From positions 434,001-498,000 of the forward strand of contig OX337232.1 of assembly GCA_946965045.2 (NCBI GenBank): a DNA stretch of 64,000 nucleotides, in the 5' to 3' direction. The first letter of the stretch is position 1. Each line of letters starts with the position of its first letter. This DNA is from Epithemia pelagica. Taxonomy: Eukaryota > Bacillariophyta > Bacillariophyceae > Surirellales > Surirellaceae. Both the position numbers and the translations under genes were made by a program. The notes below the pieces were generated by a model. The model did no database searches and was not told the DNA's origin. It was given only the letters and a program-made list of their open reading frames with translations. This document shows positions 31,354-41,317 of this stretch, piece after piece.

Positions 31354-31780
31354 CAGGGTGGCCGATTAGAGGGTCTTAGGGATTTTGCTTAGAAGTATAA
31401 GTAAAATTTTACTCTACTAGAGTATAATTCTACCTTTTAGCAAGTCTAAACCCATGGCGTAAAACCTTGTCTCATTATTTTTTCCGTTCATGTAAGTGAA
31501 TGCTGCCATGACAGTGGGAAAATGCATCCTTTATCTCTTATTGTTGTTGTTGTTTTGGTGTCAGAGCCTCATTGAATGAGACCCTGCATTTTACCGTCAT
31601 TCTTGTCATTGATGTTGTTTTAGATCCTCTAGGGTTAAGGTTTTCACCTTTTTGGGATTCATTAGGGTTACGGGATAGCACTCTAAAATAGTTTCAGAGT
31701 TTGAAATCGAAGGTATAATATAATTAGATACTTTTAGAATGGCTCTAGAATGTCAAGTATAATTAGAGGTGGCCACCCTG
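31354..31780. mobile_element. Uninterrupted MITE with CAGGGTGGCC ends (unit C)
   Basis: 427 bases with ends CAGGGTGGCC and GGCCACCCTG, flanked by attagac at 31347-31353 and 31781-31787. A 7-bp duplication is the strict reading; an 8-bp one with a mismatch is possible. It contains the intact TCATTATT (31472-31479) into which the recombinase element went in unit B. Internal AT-rich inverted repeats, no coding capacity. CAGGG ends recall hAT elements, but the duplication length leaves the family open. Confidence 0.7.
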
Positions 31781-32200
31781 ATTAGACCGGTTCCTTTCAC
31801 GATTTTTATGGACGGGTTTGATTGGTTCATTTTATACTCCTATCATTTTGTTGCGGGGTTCGTAATTTTTACTATAGTCTGAGTTGTACAATTTTGATTC
31901 CTTGTCCGACGTGCTGTGGGTGGGTTTAAGTTGGGAGTGATTGGGAGTGAATCTTTCCTTCTCTTGTTCCCGCTTATACCACCTTCAACCTTTTACTTTG
32001 CGCGCTTCTTGGTCGCGCAAAAATACGAGAACACACTGACGTGGCGATTCCCACCGACAACCGACAATCCTCTGAGTCTGAGCCTCTCTTCTCTCTGATG
32101 TCGCCATTTCTTGAGATTAACGTTTGTTGCCAAGAGGAGCCGTGCAAATTCCGAAAGAGTTTCTCATACATTGAATTGTTTGTGTCCCCCCTTAAGAAAG

Positions 32201-32806
32201 ATGACAAGCACTCTGTTTTTTTCCCTGTTGGGAAGCTGGCTGTTGGCCGTCCTTCTATGTGCAAAGGCGACGGTGGCATTCCTGCCGACCCGTCCTTTCA
32301 TGAGCCCGAATTTTCACACGACCTTGTGTCGTGCAAGTTCGAAAAACCCGTCCGACATGACCAATAGAGAACTGCAAGTCGCCAATGTCGAGGCAGCAAA
32401 AGAATCAAACAACATTGCAATGGAAAAAGCAGACGCAGCAAACGCCATTGCTGTCGTCGTGCCATAAGTGATTGCTTTTGTTGCTTCCGACAAGATGGAC
32501 AAAATGCAAGCGTCTAACGAAAGCTTGCAGGTCAGAAACGAAAGCTTACAGGAAAGCTTACAGGTAAGAAACGAAAGCTTACAGGAAAGCTTACAGGTAA
32601 GAAACGAAATCTTTCAGTTGGAGCTCAAGAAGCTCGACACAGACAACCAAAAGAAGAAGGATGAAATTCAAGATTTAATTGATGCCAAGAAAGGCGCGAC
32701 TGCGAGGAGTTTATCCCGCCCAAGTGAATTGAATGATGGGGCTGTCGCTAGGCTCAAGAAACAGACGGTGGCCGAACAGGGAAGCTCTTTGCCTTGGCTG
32801 ACGTAA
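32201..32806 (+). pseudogene. Plastid-type coiled-coil gene, array copy C, with a nonsense mutation
   Basis: Same gene as 3887-4468, but a T-to-A change turns the TTA codon after AVVVP into TAA at 32465-32467, ending the protein after 88 residues just inside the membrane segment. The rest of the frame stays open to 32806, with two full repeat units plus a half unit, and ends GSSLPWLT. The stop is the only lesion seen, so the loss is recent. Confidence 0.75.
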
Positions 32807-33134
32807 AAGTCCTACGTCGAGACCATGGCAAAACAAATGGGTTTTTGGGGCGATCCGACGGGAAATTATGGGAATAGACGCTTTGGCTTCCAACTGAATA
32901 AAATAGAAGAGATATAACGATTAGGGCAAAGAACTTAAGCACAGCACTTTGTTGGGTGGTATTACATTGCCTCATGGACATGGGTTTCCAGAATGTCGAC
33001 ACTTTGGTGCGCCCAACCAAACAGCAATGTAGAACAGGCTTCATTTGTGTGCAGCGTGGAGATACTCAAAAGGTCATTGCACAACATTCAAATTTATAAC
33101 TGCAGTGAAAAGTAGTAGAGGTACCTTAACTCTA

Positions 33135-33443
33135 TGGTAGTTACAAACTTGTCCTCAACCACAGCGGTGGTGTCGACGAGATGACCTCCTCGTGTCGCGT
33201 CTATTGGAATCGTCAAGCGGTCGTCGTCGTACAACCACAAGAAGAAGCGAATGGCAATCTCTTCCCAGTATCGTGTGAATGGGACCTGACATCCACCTTG
33301 TTGCGGCAACAACAAGCACAACCAGCGGGGCAACAGCACCATCATGAATTGATCACTGTGAGCAGGGTTGGCTGGTTCTAATTGTGGGATTGCTTGCTGA
33401 TCGAACTGATTTGTCAACATCCACAGGCTGACCTGGTCCACTA
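33135..33443 (+). pseudogene. Short beta-galactosidase fragment, copy C
   Basis: Only the first about 310 bases of the fragment (SSCRVYWNRQAVVVVQ, then CEWDLTST) are present before the breakpoint 'ggtccactattc' at 33443, where GST sequence begins. Confidence 0.7.
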
Positions 33444-33446
33444 TTC

Positions 33447-33777
33447 AGATATTGCGGAATCCCTGGTATTCATCGGCAATGACATCTTGGACGTAATCCT
33501 TCCATGAATCTCCCGAATCCAACTTGTTGATACGGGCAAAGTACCGGGCCATGGAAATGTGCTGGTTCAAATGATGGCCATCCTCTGTATATGGATTCTC
33601 ACCAGACTCGACCAGTCGTTTCTTTTCGACACCCCATACGGAATCATTGTATTTGTACAAATCTTCTTGGTATGGAATGCTGTTAGAAGTACTCCTAGAC
33701 AAAAAGAAGCGTAGAGTTCCTCCCCGGCCACCAATATGACCCAAATCAAGGTATTTAAATGAAACAGATGATGGCAT
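33447..33777 (-). pseudogene. Truncated glutathione S-transferase copy
   Basis: Encodes the first about 110 residues of a paralogue of the GST at 40261-40938 (MPSSVSFKYLDLGH, VWGVEKKRLVESGEN, DVIADEYQGFRN) and then runs into foreign sequence. Relative to the intact gene it lacks seven residues (CGTVPVA), which contain the cis-proline region that shapes the glutathione site, and has a changed segment SRSTSNSIPYQ. Lacking the helical C-terminal domain, it cannot make a normal GST. Confidence 0.75.
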
Positions 33778-33837
33778 TGTGATGATGTACTTGGTAGTTG
33801 TTGTTCGCCGAACAGGTCGAAGTTCGATTGTTGTGAT

Positions 33838-34300
33838 TTTAGTTTTGTGAGACCGAAGGAGGTGAGCCTAGAAAGTATTCAGATTCAGGAACATGGAAGA
33901 GCAAGATAGAGCAGGGTAGAACAACTAACGAATCTTGCCCATGATGGATGCGATATCTTTTCCCAGCGAATCATCGACTGAAGGAAAGCCCACGCATTTT
34001 TTCTTTCTTCTTGGGTATCACGGATCACGGCTTCCGGGAATGTGTGCGCTGCAGCGGGGTGTTCTGCATTGTCTGAAGACCACAATCTAAATCCCGCTTC
34101 TTCTCGCTGGGGGGTATTAGGAAGTGTGGAGTTGGTGCTAAAGACTACTCAGTACGCAGAGACCGCCTCCAGTCAATAAAAGTTTTGCTAGTGTTGTGTT
34201 AGAATATCGTGACCTATTCCCGTGCACGGGAATACATGGGAGTCAATCTAACCGTCAGATAGACTTACTCCCACGGGGACAGAACGAAACTAGACACTAC
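33838..34300 (-). repeat. GST upstream region, diverged copy shared with the array
   Basis: Related to 2379-2740 and its copies: 'gtgagaccgaaggaggtgagcct', 'attcaggaacatggaagag', 'gtgacctattcccgtgcac', 'cccacggggacagaacgaaac'. At 34105-34116 it also has cgctggggggta, like the end of the element at 29985-30727. No gene is seen in it. Confidence 0.55.
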
Positions 34301-34449
34301 GATTAGATTTAGGACAACACCAAAAACATTGGTAAGAACATCATTTGGGGAAACAAACACAATTGTTGAGCCCAAGCTTATTCGAACCACCTGCGACTTA
34401 CGATTGCCTGCCCATCCCATTCAAATCGTTCATTCCTTTTGTTTTGGTC

Positions 34450-34932
34450 ATGTCTCTTTCTTTTATTACCAAGGTGCTTTCGCACGGACGTATAAACCAA
34501 CGGGCTGCTCTCCCAAAGTTGACGCCGCCGCCGGGGGGAGCGACGACGGTTGCTCGTTGTGTTGGCCAACGCCGGTGGAATTCCACAGCAAGCGGCAAAG
34601 AAGACGAATTGCAAAACGATGTACAAGAATTAAAAGACAAAATCGATCGCCTCCAGACTTTCATGGCGGAGAAAGTGACGGCCGAGATGGAGACAGTGGC
34701 TTTCAACTTGTTCATGAGGTTGTCTATCGGATTAGGGGGACTCATCTTCTCCCTATACGGCGCCACCTTCATTTGCATGCAGGCGCAGTCCAAGGGCGTT
34801 TCTTGCCGTTTCGATGCTGTAAATTCCCGTTTCGATGCTGTAAATTTACGTTTCGATGCGCAAAATTCCCGTCTCGATGCCCAAGATTATCGTCTCAATG
34901 CCCAAGATGACTTAATTGGAGCCCACAAATGA
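34450..34932 (+). CDS. Putative mitochondrial coiled-coil membrane protein
   Basis: 160 residues from the ATG at 34450. The N-terminus (MSLSFITKVLSHGRINQRAALPK) is basic and lacks acids, and CVGQRRWNSTAS looks like a matrix-protease cleavage region, so a mitochondrial presequence is plausible. A Glu/Lys-rich helix (DELQNDVQELKDKIDRLQ) is followed by one membrane segment (LSIGLGGLIFSLYGATFICM) and a heptad repeat, RFDAVNS RFDAVNL RFDAQNS RLDAQDY RLNAQDD. The plan of targeting signal, coiled coil, membrane segment and repeated heptads parallels the plastid coiled-coil genes in this window, but no sequence relation is evident. Function unknown. Confidence 0.55.
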   Translation: MSLSFITKVLSHGRINQRAALPKLTPPPGGATTVARCVGQRRWNSTASGKEDELQNDVQELKDKIDRLQTFMAEKVTAEMETVAFNLFMRLSIGLGGLIFSLYGATFICMQAQSKGVSCRFDAVNSRFDAVNLRFDAQNSRLDAQDYRLNAQDDLIGAHK

Positions 34933-35684
34933 GTTTACTCGAAACCCAAGACGAGCCGTTCGTAGTTTGTGCATGTTTGTGCTTCGTGTAATCGAGTCTA
35001 GAAAATCAACATTGCCTTTCTAGTAGTTTGCTTTGTGGACACGTCTCCGAGGGAGCGCGGCGATTTCTTTCGCATTCCTTAGTGTGGCTGGGAGATACGG
35101 CGGCTCTTGGGAGGGACAAGCGGGATCATCACATCAGAGCCTCGGTGCACACCTCCCTCCACATCCACAAAGCAGACGGATCCCTGCTTCCGGATGTGAT
35201 GAAGACGATGACAATGATGGCAGAGATCAACGAATATGATTGTTGTGTGGAGAAAGTGCAAAGGGTGGAGTGAGGTGTTGCACTCTCTGCCTCCGGATTA
35301 AAAACGGGAGTCTCTCCACCACAGATTTATCGATTGTAGAACGTATAACATGATGCAGTCGACAATGTGTCAAGAGTCTAAACATCACCTGTCTGTGTAT
35401 CAATGATGATCCTGCGCCAAAACCATCGCCAACCATTTGCTACATATCGTCCTTGTTAGTTAAGCAATCACCTGGAGCAGCATATATCTGGCTTGATCGC
35501 AGAACACGACAGATGCCCCGTCAAACTTGTTGTATCGATCTGATTCTCCAAACCTTTCTGAAAATGTGTATAACCACATATTGGGATCTTCTTTTCCCCT
35601 CGTCTCTGCGACCAAGAAGAACCTGAGGAGGAAACAATCCCTTGCGAGTCGCGACCATGCACCATTGGAAATCAGAAACCCTGG
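34933..35684. other. Intergenic stretch with a diverged repeat
   Basis: 35230-35670 is a diverged relative of about 39720-40080: 'ttgcactctc..cctccg', 'ccaccacagatt', 'tgtcaagagtctaaaca', 'atgatcctgcgcca', 'cccttgcga'. No convincing gene. Confidence 0.5.
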
Positions 35685-37049
35685 CTAGTATATTCTCGAC
35701 TTCTCATCTACCTTCTTGCGCGTAGTAGTTTGTATTCCAGAGACGACAGCACTGGAATGATCCCGCAACCATTGGAATTTGCGCGATCGTGCATCGTACA
35801 AGGTCAAGGTTTCCACCGTTTCCTGTTGGTACCCACCCACGACGACCAAGGTAGTAGTATGATTCGTGAGATGATGAGTGATGTGAGGATTGTCACGACT
35901 GCTTCTAGTGGGTGCTGGTGGGTGACCAACCTGAACCACGGCCGTCCATCGTCGAGGGTGCTGGAGGGCGACAATGGGGTACACGACCCGTCGTTGGGTA
36001 TCCACCACTTGGACTGTGGATAAGGAAGACGGCATGACAAATGTGTCGCTGGTGGTCGTCGCATCCGTCGTGAACAAGAGAGATGCGGCACTCCTCATCC
36101 TGATGGTTGGACCAGACGACGACGACGACGACGACACCATGTTCTTGTTCTGTTCCTCGTACTCCATCAACCGTTCCAAGGATGCAAATTCAATCGATTC
36201 GAGGGACTGGACATTTTGTACCACTGGAGCACATTGTCGTCCACCCACGACCCACAGAGTATGGCTATGACGGACGACGGCCGTTCCAAAGCACCGCCGT
36301 GGAATGGTCATGGAGGGACCGGGAACTACCACAATAAGTTGCGACGACGACACCCACGTATCGAGAATGTCCATGGACGACGTTGTGTTGCCACCCACCA
36401 GGATGAGAAATCGGTCGTGAAGGACGGCCGACGCGGCATCCCATCGTTGTTCCGTCAATCGACAATTCAAGAGCGTCCAGCCACCATCGTCATTGTGTTC
36501 CGGTGGATCTTGTGGAGGATAGTAGTCGGTCCGTGTCGTTGTCGTGCTCTCAGGAGGTGAATACGGCCATAATGAACGCAACAACAAGTCGGAAATGGCA
36601 ATGCGTTCCATGGTATAGGACCACAGACCAGCCATGGCATAGACGTATCCATGACACGTTTCAGCACACAAGAATCGTCTCTTTTTCTTCAAGGGAGGTC
36701 CAGTGTGCCATGTCTGGGTGGTGGGATGGTACACCAGGACCGAGTGTATCCCACAAGGCCGATTGGTTCCACCTCCCCCCACCACAACAATCGCTTCGTG
36801 TGGTGGTTGATTGTTGTTGGTGTCGTCGTCGGCCTGGACTGGCACCACCACGGCGGCATGACCCCATCGATCTCCATGAAGGAGTGGACTCCACAACGAA
36901 TTGGAGGCGTTCCATTGGGTGTGCGGCATTCCCAAACCAGACGCCTCAAGCTGTTGGTGCATGTCCTCATTCTTGACAGTGTCGTTGGGGTTCTTGTCGT
37001 CGTGTGCATTGTTGTTTGTCGTTGTGGATGTGGAATGGTGGTCCGCCAT
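35685..37049 (-). CDS. Kelch-repeat (beta-propeller) protein
   Basis: 454 residues from the ATG at 37049 (CACCATGGCG context, MADHHSTST); the frame is open to another ATG at 37235, which would add 62 residues. Repeated kelch-type blades: RWGHAAVVVP...AIVVVGGGG, FLCAETCHGYVYAMAGL, RWDAASAVLHDRFLILVGG, RRCFGTAVVRHSHTLWVVGGR, RRWTAVVQVG...TLVVVGGY, each with the Gly pair and the following strand pattern. Long Thr/Ser/Asp inserts separate blades, as in other genes here. Kelch propellers bind protein partners or sugars; no extra domain (F-box, BTB) is visible, so the partner is unknown. Confidence 0.7.
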   Translation of the reverse strand: MADHHSTSTTTNNNAHDDKNPNDTVKNEDMHQQLEASGLGMPHTQWNASNSLWSPLLHGDRWGHAAVVVPVQADDDTNNNQPPHEAIVVVGGGGTNRPCGIHSVLVYHPTTQTWHTGPPLKKKRRFLCAETCHGYVYAMAGLWSYTMERIAISDLLLRSLWPYSPPESTTTTRTDYYPPQDPPEHNDDGGWTLLNCRLTEQRWDAASAVLHDRFLILVGGNTTSSMDILDTWVSSSQLIVVVPGPSMTIPRRCFGTAVVRHSHTLWVVGGRQCAPVVQNVQSLESIEFASLERLMEYEEQNKNMVSSSSSSSGPTIRMRSAASLLFTTDATTTSDTFVMPSSLSTVQVVDTQRRVVYPIVALQHPRRWTAVVQVGHPPAPTRSSRDNPHITHHLTNHTTTLVVVGGYQQETVETLTLYDARSRKFQWLRDHSSAVVSGIQTTTRKKVDEKSRIY

Positions 37050-38675
37050 GGTGATGATGATTGTGACCAGAGAAGCGAGAGTGTGCGTGTTTGGGGTGGA
37101 AGAACGACAACGACGACGACACTTTGCATACATACCCGGAAGCTGGAACAACTCGGAAGCAATCGCGGAGAGCGACCTCTCGTGGTATTCGATATTAGAG
37201 GAGGCAGGGAATATAGCGACTCTCATAGCAAACATGTGTAACTAAATCTCATGTTGCTCCTCGCTCTCACCACATGCTTGTTTGGAACACCAGCAGCAGC
37301 AACAACAACAAGGCCTGCGGTCGCAATGAGAGGGGAGTGTGTTTCGTAGGAAAAGTATCGTATCGACAGCTGCCATACCTCTACTAGCTTGTATGAACCC
37401 AGGACAAGAGAATCTGGTAACAAGGATTGTTGTCTCCCATCGTGGGATCGTGGCGGGGCGCTTGCGAGGAGCATGACAGGATTATTTCTCCTCTCCATCC
37501 ATTCTCGGTTCGACACATAGTCTTCGCATTCCTCCGAGAGAGTGTTCGAATTTTTCTCCGTGAATTGATTGTGGAGAGAGTCTTATTGACGTGTCACGAA
37601 AATGGATGAATATCTTAATATCGAGAGGATTGAATTCGCATCATGATGATGTTTCACTTTGGATATCCACAATCTTCTTCACCACTTCTCGTTTCCACAC
37701 ATCACTCTTCTCATTACATAGGGGGGAGAGGAGAGAGTTCTGGTTTTTCCCTCTTTGGGTTTGGAGACTGTGCTGTGGGGAGTTGCATCGTAGGTTGCGT
37801 AGCGATTTGTAGTAATGCCTAGAGTCCATCATTATACCATGACGGCGCAATTCTCATGGTGAGAACTATACCAACAGGAGATGCGATCCGAACAAGCTCC
37901 TCCTCCCTCGTTCGAACTCATCTTGCGACATTCGACGGATAGCATCCCTATCTCTCCCGAACTGTTCGTTCGAATCACGAGAACGAGGTGATGGATGCGA
38001 ATATCCGGGTTTACGTGTCTTTGGCGGGTTTGGAATTCGCAGGATGTGACGTTGTCGTTGGATTCCGAGCGGTCAACTTTTTTCGAGAAACGAGAGTTAT
38101 ATCTACAACTAGTTCTTACCGCTCGATAGTGAAACAGGTTCTAAAAGCCTTCCTACACAATAGAGCTATAGTGTATGTACGACAAAAAAGTACCCGAATC
38201 CGAATCAGAAGAGAAGAAGAATCGAATCCATCCTCCATCCCCAAAGGCTTCTGGTGCTGACACTTTCATGACACACCACATCAGACACACACACACCCAA
38301 AACCTCCCACCAAGAACCATCACCGCGGTGTCTTTTTCACTGGTCGGCGGCAATCTCCATTCGATTGTGTCTTTCGCAATAAGGCAAACGAGAGAGAAGA
38401 GAGAGCGCATTCTTCGTTCACTTCTGGGCTGTTGAAAGAGTTTGGACGTGTGTGTCGTCGACATTCCACACAAAAAAAAGAAAATCTCCACAAACCCACA
38501 CCAGCAACAAAAAACCAAAGCACCAAAGTTTTGGTGGTGACACAGCGTGCTACCACAACCATCCTTGCGCATCATCAGCATCAATCATCCTTGAACCACA
38601 AGACTTTATCTCCAAAAGTCGGAGCACCCTCAACGTTTCGACTCAGTCTTTCACCAAGTTATTATCATTATCAGT
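37050..38675. other. Intergenic region between divergent genes
   Basis: No frame in this 1.6-kb stretch shows sustained coding character. A CA-rich tract lies near 38280-38300. It should hold the promoters of both the kelch gene and the gene at 38676. Confidence 0.4.
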
Positions 38676-39401
38676 ATGCCTCGCACATTGACCCGTTCCT
38701 ATCATCGGATTGCCGCTCACTCCAAGGCTCCCGCAACGACGACCACAACGACTGGTTCCTCGACGGTCTCGACCGAGTCGAGTCATGGTTCGGGTTTGTC
38801 ACCCAGCAGCCATCATTCCTCCTCCATGATGAACATGTGGTGGTCCTCCTCGCACAGCCATCGAATCAAGGAGCACATTCCAGAAGCAGAACAAGAAGAA
38901 GAGGATCCATCCACCACCACTACCACTTCCTCCTCGTCCTTTCATCATCCCTTGCCGCTGCGTTTGTTGGCGGGACGAGCCACTCCCTCCACCAAGAGTC
39001 GTCGTCGGGTCCTCTTTGTGGATCGCAGCAGCAGCCGTCACAAGGCCTGTAAAGAAGAAGTAGAAGAAAGGGAGGAGGACCACGTTCCACCCCATTTGGT
39101 CAAGGCATCTCTACGATCGTCCTCCCATTCCTTGACGGATACGACCACGACCACCTTGTGGAGTTGTGACGATCCCCTTGGTTCGGCAGTTCCAGAAGAT
39201 GCTGCTTCACCAAGCAATCATCACAACCACCACCATCCTCCAAATACCAATGACGACGACTTGTCCTTGTATTACAAACAACAAGTGGAACAAGATTTGA
39301 AACAAGCCACGTTGGAATATTATTTGCGTCATCCCAAGACGACAACAACAAATATGCTTCAAGACGAACGGTTGCACGCCTTGGCACCCACTTTGCATTA
39401 G
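38676..39401 (+). CDS. Ser/His/Thr-rich hypothetical protein
   Basis: 241 residues, starting MPRTLTRSYHRIAAHSK at the first ATG. Mostly low complexity (ATTTTTTGSSTVSTESS, SSHHSSSMMN, HNHHHPPNTNDDD). Better-ordered pieces are LPLRLLAGRATPSTKSRRRVLF and LSLYYKQQVEQDLKQATLEYYL, an amphipathic helix near the C-terminus. No family recognised. The intact frame over 0.7 kb, and the fact that the other frames are poorer, favour a real gene. Confidence 0.45.
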   Translation: MPRTLTRSYHRIAAHSKAPATTTTTTGSSTVSTESSHGSGLSPSSHHSSSMMNMWWSSSHSHRIKEHIPEAEQEEEDPSTTTTTSSSSFHHPLPLRLLAGRATPSTKSRRRVLFVDRSSSRHKACKEEVEEREEDHVPPHLVKASLRSSSHSLTDTTTTTLWSCDDPLGSAVPEDAASPSNHHNHHHPPNTNDDDLSLYYKQQVEQDLKQATLEYYLRHPKTTTTNMLQDERLHALAPTLH

Positions 39402-40260
39402 TAGTAGAATGGTTATATACTTTCAATGATACCGCTAGAATCATTTATTATTATTATTCGAACCGACCCTCCATCTCTGCGTTAGATCGTTTGGAAAAAT
39501 CTATCACTGTCTATTCTTGTCCTCTAGAAGAATGAGTGGCATGCCAATTACACTAGATGGCGACATTTGTTTGCCTATCATTGCTGGGACAACCACCACC
39601 AAAAGCAGAACGGAACCATTGTGTTTTGCAGTGGACCAGGGAAAAAAGTCTCTTCTCAATCAATATTGTCTCACCACGATGATTGTATAGAGATGAACAA
39701 ATAATAGGATTGTTGGGCTAGCATTTGAGGAAAGGGTGGAATGAACTGCTGCACTCTCACCCTCCGCGTTGACAACACGAATGTCTGCACCACAGATTGT
39801 AGAACATACAACAAGACGCACCCGACCATGTCAAGAGTCTAAACAGCATTACCTGTCGTTGTACCCAACATGATCCTGCGCCAACCATGAAATACCTATC
39901 CCACCGTGGGCACAGCATCCATTCGAATCACCAGGCAAATGAAGCTTCACTATAAATTGTCCAATTCTTTCTAGAAATGTAGAATCATTCGTCATTTCCC
40001 ATCGTATCTGTGAGAATGAACTTTCAGAGGGGAAATGACCCCTTGCGAACACGCATCACGATGTTCCTTCACTTGCAGCCCCCTATCATCACGTGACCAG
40101 ATTGTATTCAACCTCACGGGTTTTCTATCGAATGCCCCTATGGTTCCAATCCAATACCTAGTCTACTCCGTCCTAATCCCAATGTCATCCTAATCCCAAC
40201 GTAGTATAAGTTGTTTGTCGCTAGGATGATTCATTATTTATCCTCTATCAACATTTCATC
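39402..40260. other. Intergenic region with a diverged repeat
   Basis: About 39720-40080 is the counterpart of 35230-35670. The remainder shows no gene. Confidence 0.45.
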
Positions 40261-40938
40261 TTAGTTTGAGGATGGCTTCTTGCGTTCGATCCATTCTGCG
40301 ACCGCTGGAATAGTGATGAATGTTTTGTACAAGGCGGATAAGTGCGGGTACGAGGTTGTTAATGTTTCTTCTGTAAAGTGACCCAATTGGATGTGATCGT
40401 ACAAAATGCTGAACATGGCTGTATCTCCCCACAAGGGAGAGCCTGATGGACTGGTGCTCAAATATGCTTGATCATTGTCCGTTGTCTTGTACTTTTTGTA
40501 CAGGGCCTCAAACTTGGTTAATAGCTCGGGTACAGTCTTGGATACGTATTCCGCCTTTTGCTCTTCGGTGCTTGCAAAAGACTTTTCGACCCAGATATTG
40601 CGGAATCCCTGGTATTCATCGGCAATGACATCTTGGACGTAATCCTTCCATGCATCTCCCGAATCCAACTTGTTGATACGGGCAAAGTACCGGGCCATGG
40701 AAATGTGTTGGCTCAAATGATGATGGCCATCCTCTGTATAGGCAACTGGAACTGTCCCACATGGATTCTCACCAGACTCGACCAGGCGTTTCTTTTCGAC
40801 ACCCCATACGGAATCATTGTATTGGTACAACTCTTCCTGGAACGGAATGTCGTTTGCGAGCAGAAAGAAGCGTAGAGTTCCTCCCCGGCCACCAATGTGA
40901 CCCAAATCAAGGTACTTGAATGATACAGATGATGACAT
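40261..40938 (-). CDS. Glutathione S-transferase (sigma-like)
   Basis: 225 residues from the ATG at 40938 (MSSSVSFKYLDLGH). N-terminal thioredoxin-fold domain with the catalytic-type Tyr9, the GRGGTLRFFL helix, VPVA with cis-Pro64 and the glutathione-binding QHISMARYFARI (residues 77-88); then an all-helical C-terminal domain (AWKDYVQDVIADEYQGFRN, GSPLWGDTAMFSILYDHIQ). Length fits cytosolic GSTs of about 200-230 residues. It conjugates glutathione to electrophiles or isomerises eicosanoid-like substrates; which one is not readable. The upstream region (about 41003-41182) is related to the array segment 2379-2740 and is cut by the LINE at 41183. Confidence 0.8.
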   Translation of the reverse strand: MSSSVSFKYLDLGHIGGRGGTLRFFLLANDIPFQEELYQYNDSVWGVEKKRLVESGENPCGTVPVAYTEDGHHHLSQHISMARYFARINKLDSGDAWKDYVQDVIADEYQGFRNIWVEKSFASTEEQKAEYVSKTVPELLTKFEALYKKYKTTDNDQAYLSTSPSGSPLWGDTAMFSILYDHIQLGHFTEETLTTSYPHLSALYKTFITIPAVAEWIERKKPSSN

Positions 40939-41165
40939 TGTGATGATGTACTTGGTAGTAGCTGTTCGCCCGAACAGTTCGAAGATCGATTGTCGTGATT
41001 TTGGTTTTGTGAGACCAAAGGATCTCTCCAACGGGTAACCTATTCAGGAACATGATGGAAGAGCACGATAGAGCATGGTAGAACATGTGTACCGAATCTT
41101 GCCCATGAAGGATGCGATCTTTTCCCAGCGAGAATCAGCGACTGAAAACTGAAGGCGCCGACGCC

Positions 41166-41182
41166 CGACGCACACCACATCA
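41166..41182. other. LINE target-site duplication, left copy
   Basis: cgacgcacaccacatca, identical to 49340-49356. It defines the element limits exactly. Confidence 0.95.
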
Positions 41183-41317
41183 CAATTTCGTGGCAGACGA
41201 AATTGAAAGCGCCCTAGTTTCTGCCCCTTTAAAGATACTTTCTGCTGTCTCGTAGCTTTTGTACTGAGCCTTACGCACCAGAAAGTGTGTGGGGGCCGTA
41301 TCGGAACGCCGACGACC

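Larger units (their letters stand above)
19493..33443 (+). repeat. Tandem segmental repeat, unit C (carries a copia element and two TIR elements)
   Basis: Third unit. Four segments foreign to A and B interrupt it: the copia retrotransposon 20997-28028, a TIR element 28233-29859, a long-TIR element 29985-30727, and a small MITE at 31050-31300 that is shared with A. Between the insertions the sequence matches units A and B continuously. The beta-galactosidase fragment is cut early, at 33443, where it is joined to a truncated GST gene, so the array ends here. Confidence 0.85.

Noticed and set aside
34360-34410. tRNA-like T-arm GGTTCGAAT on the minus strand
   Set aside because: No matching acceptor stem, D arm or anticodon arm could be laid out around it.
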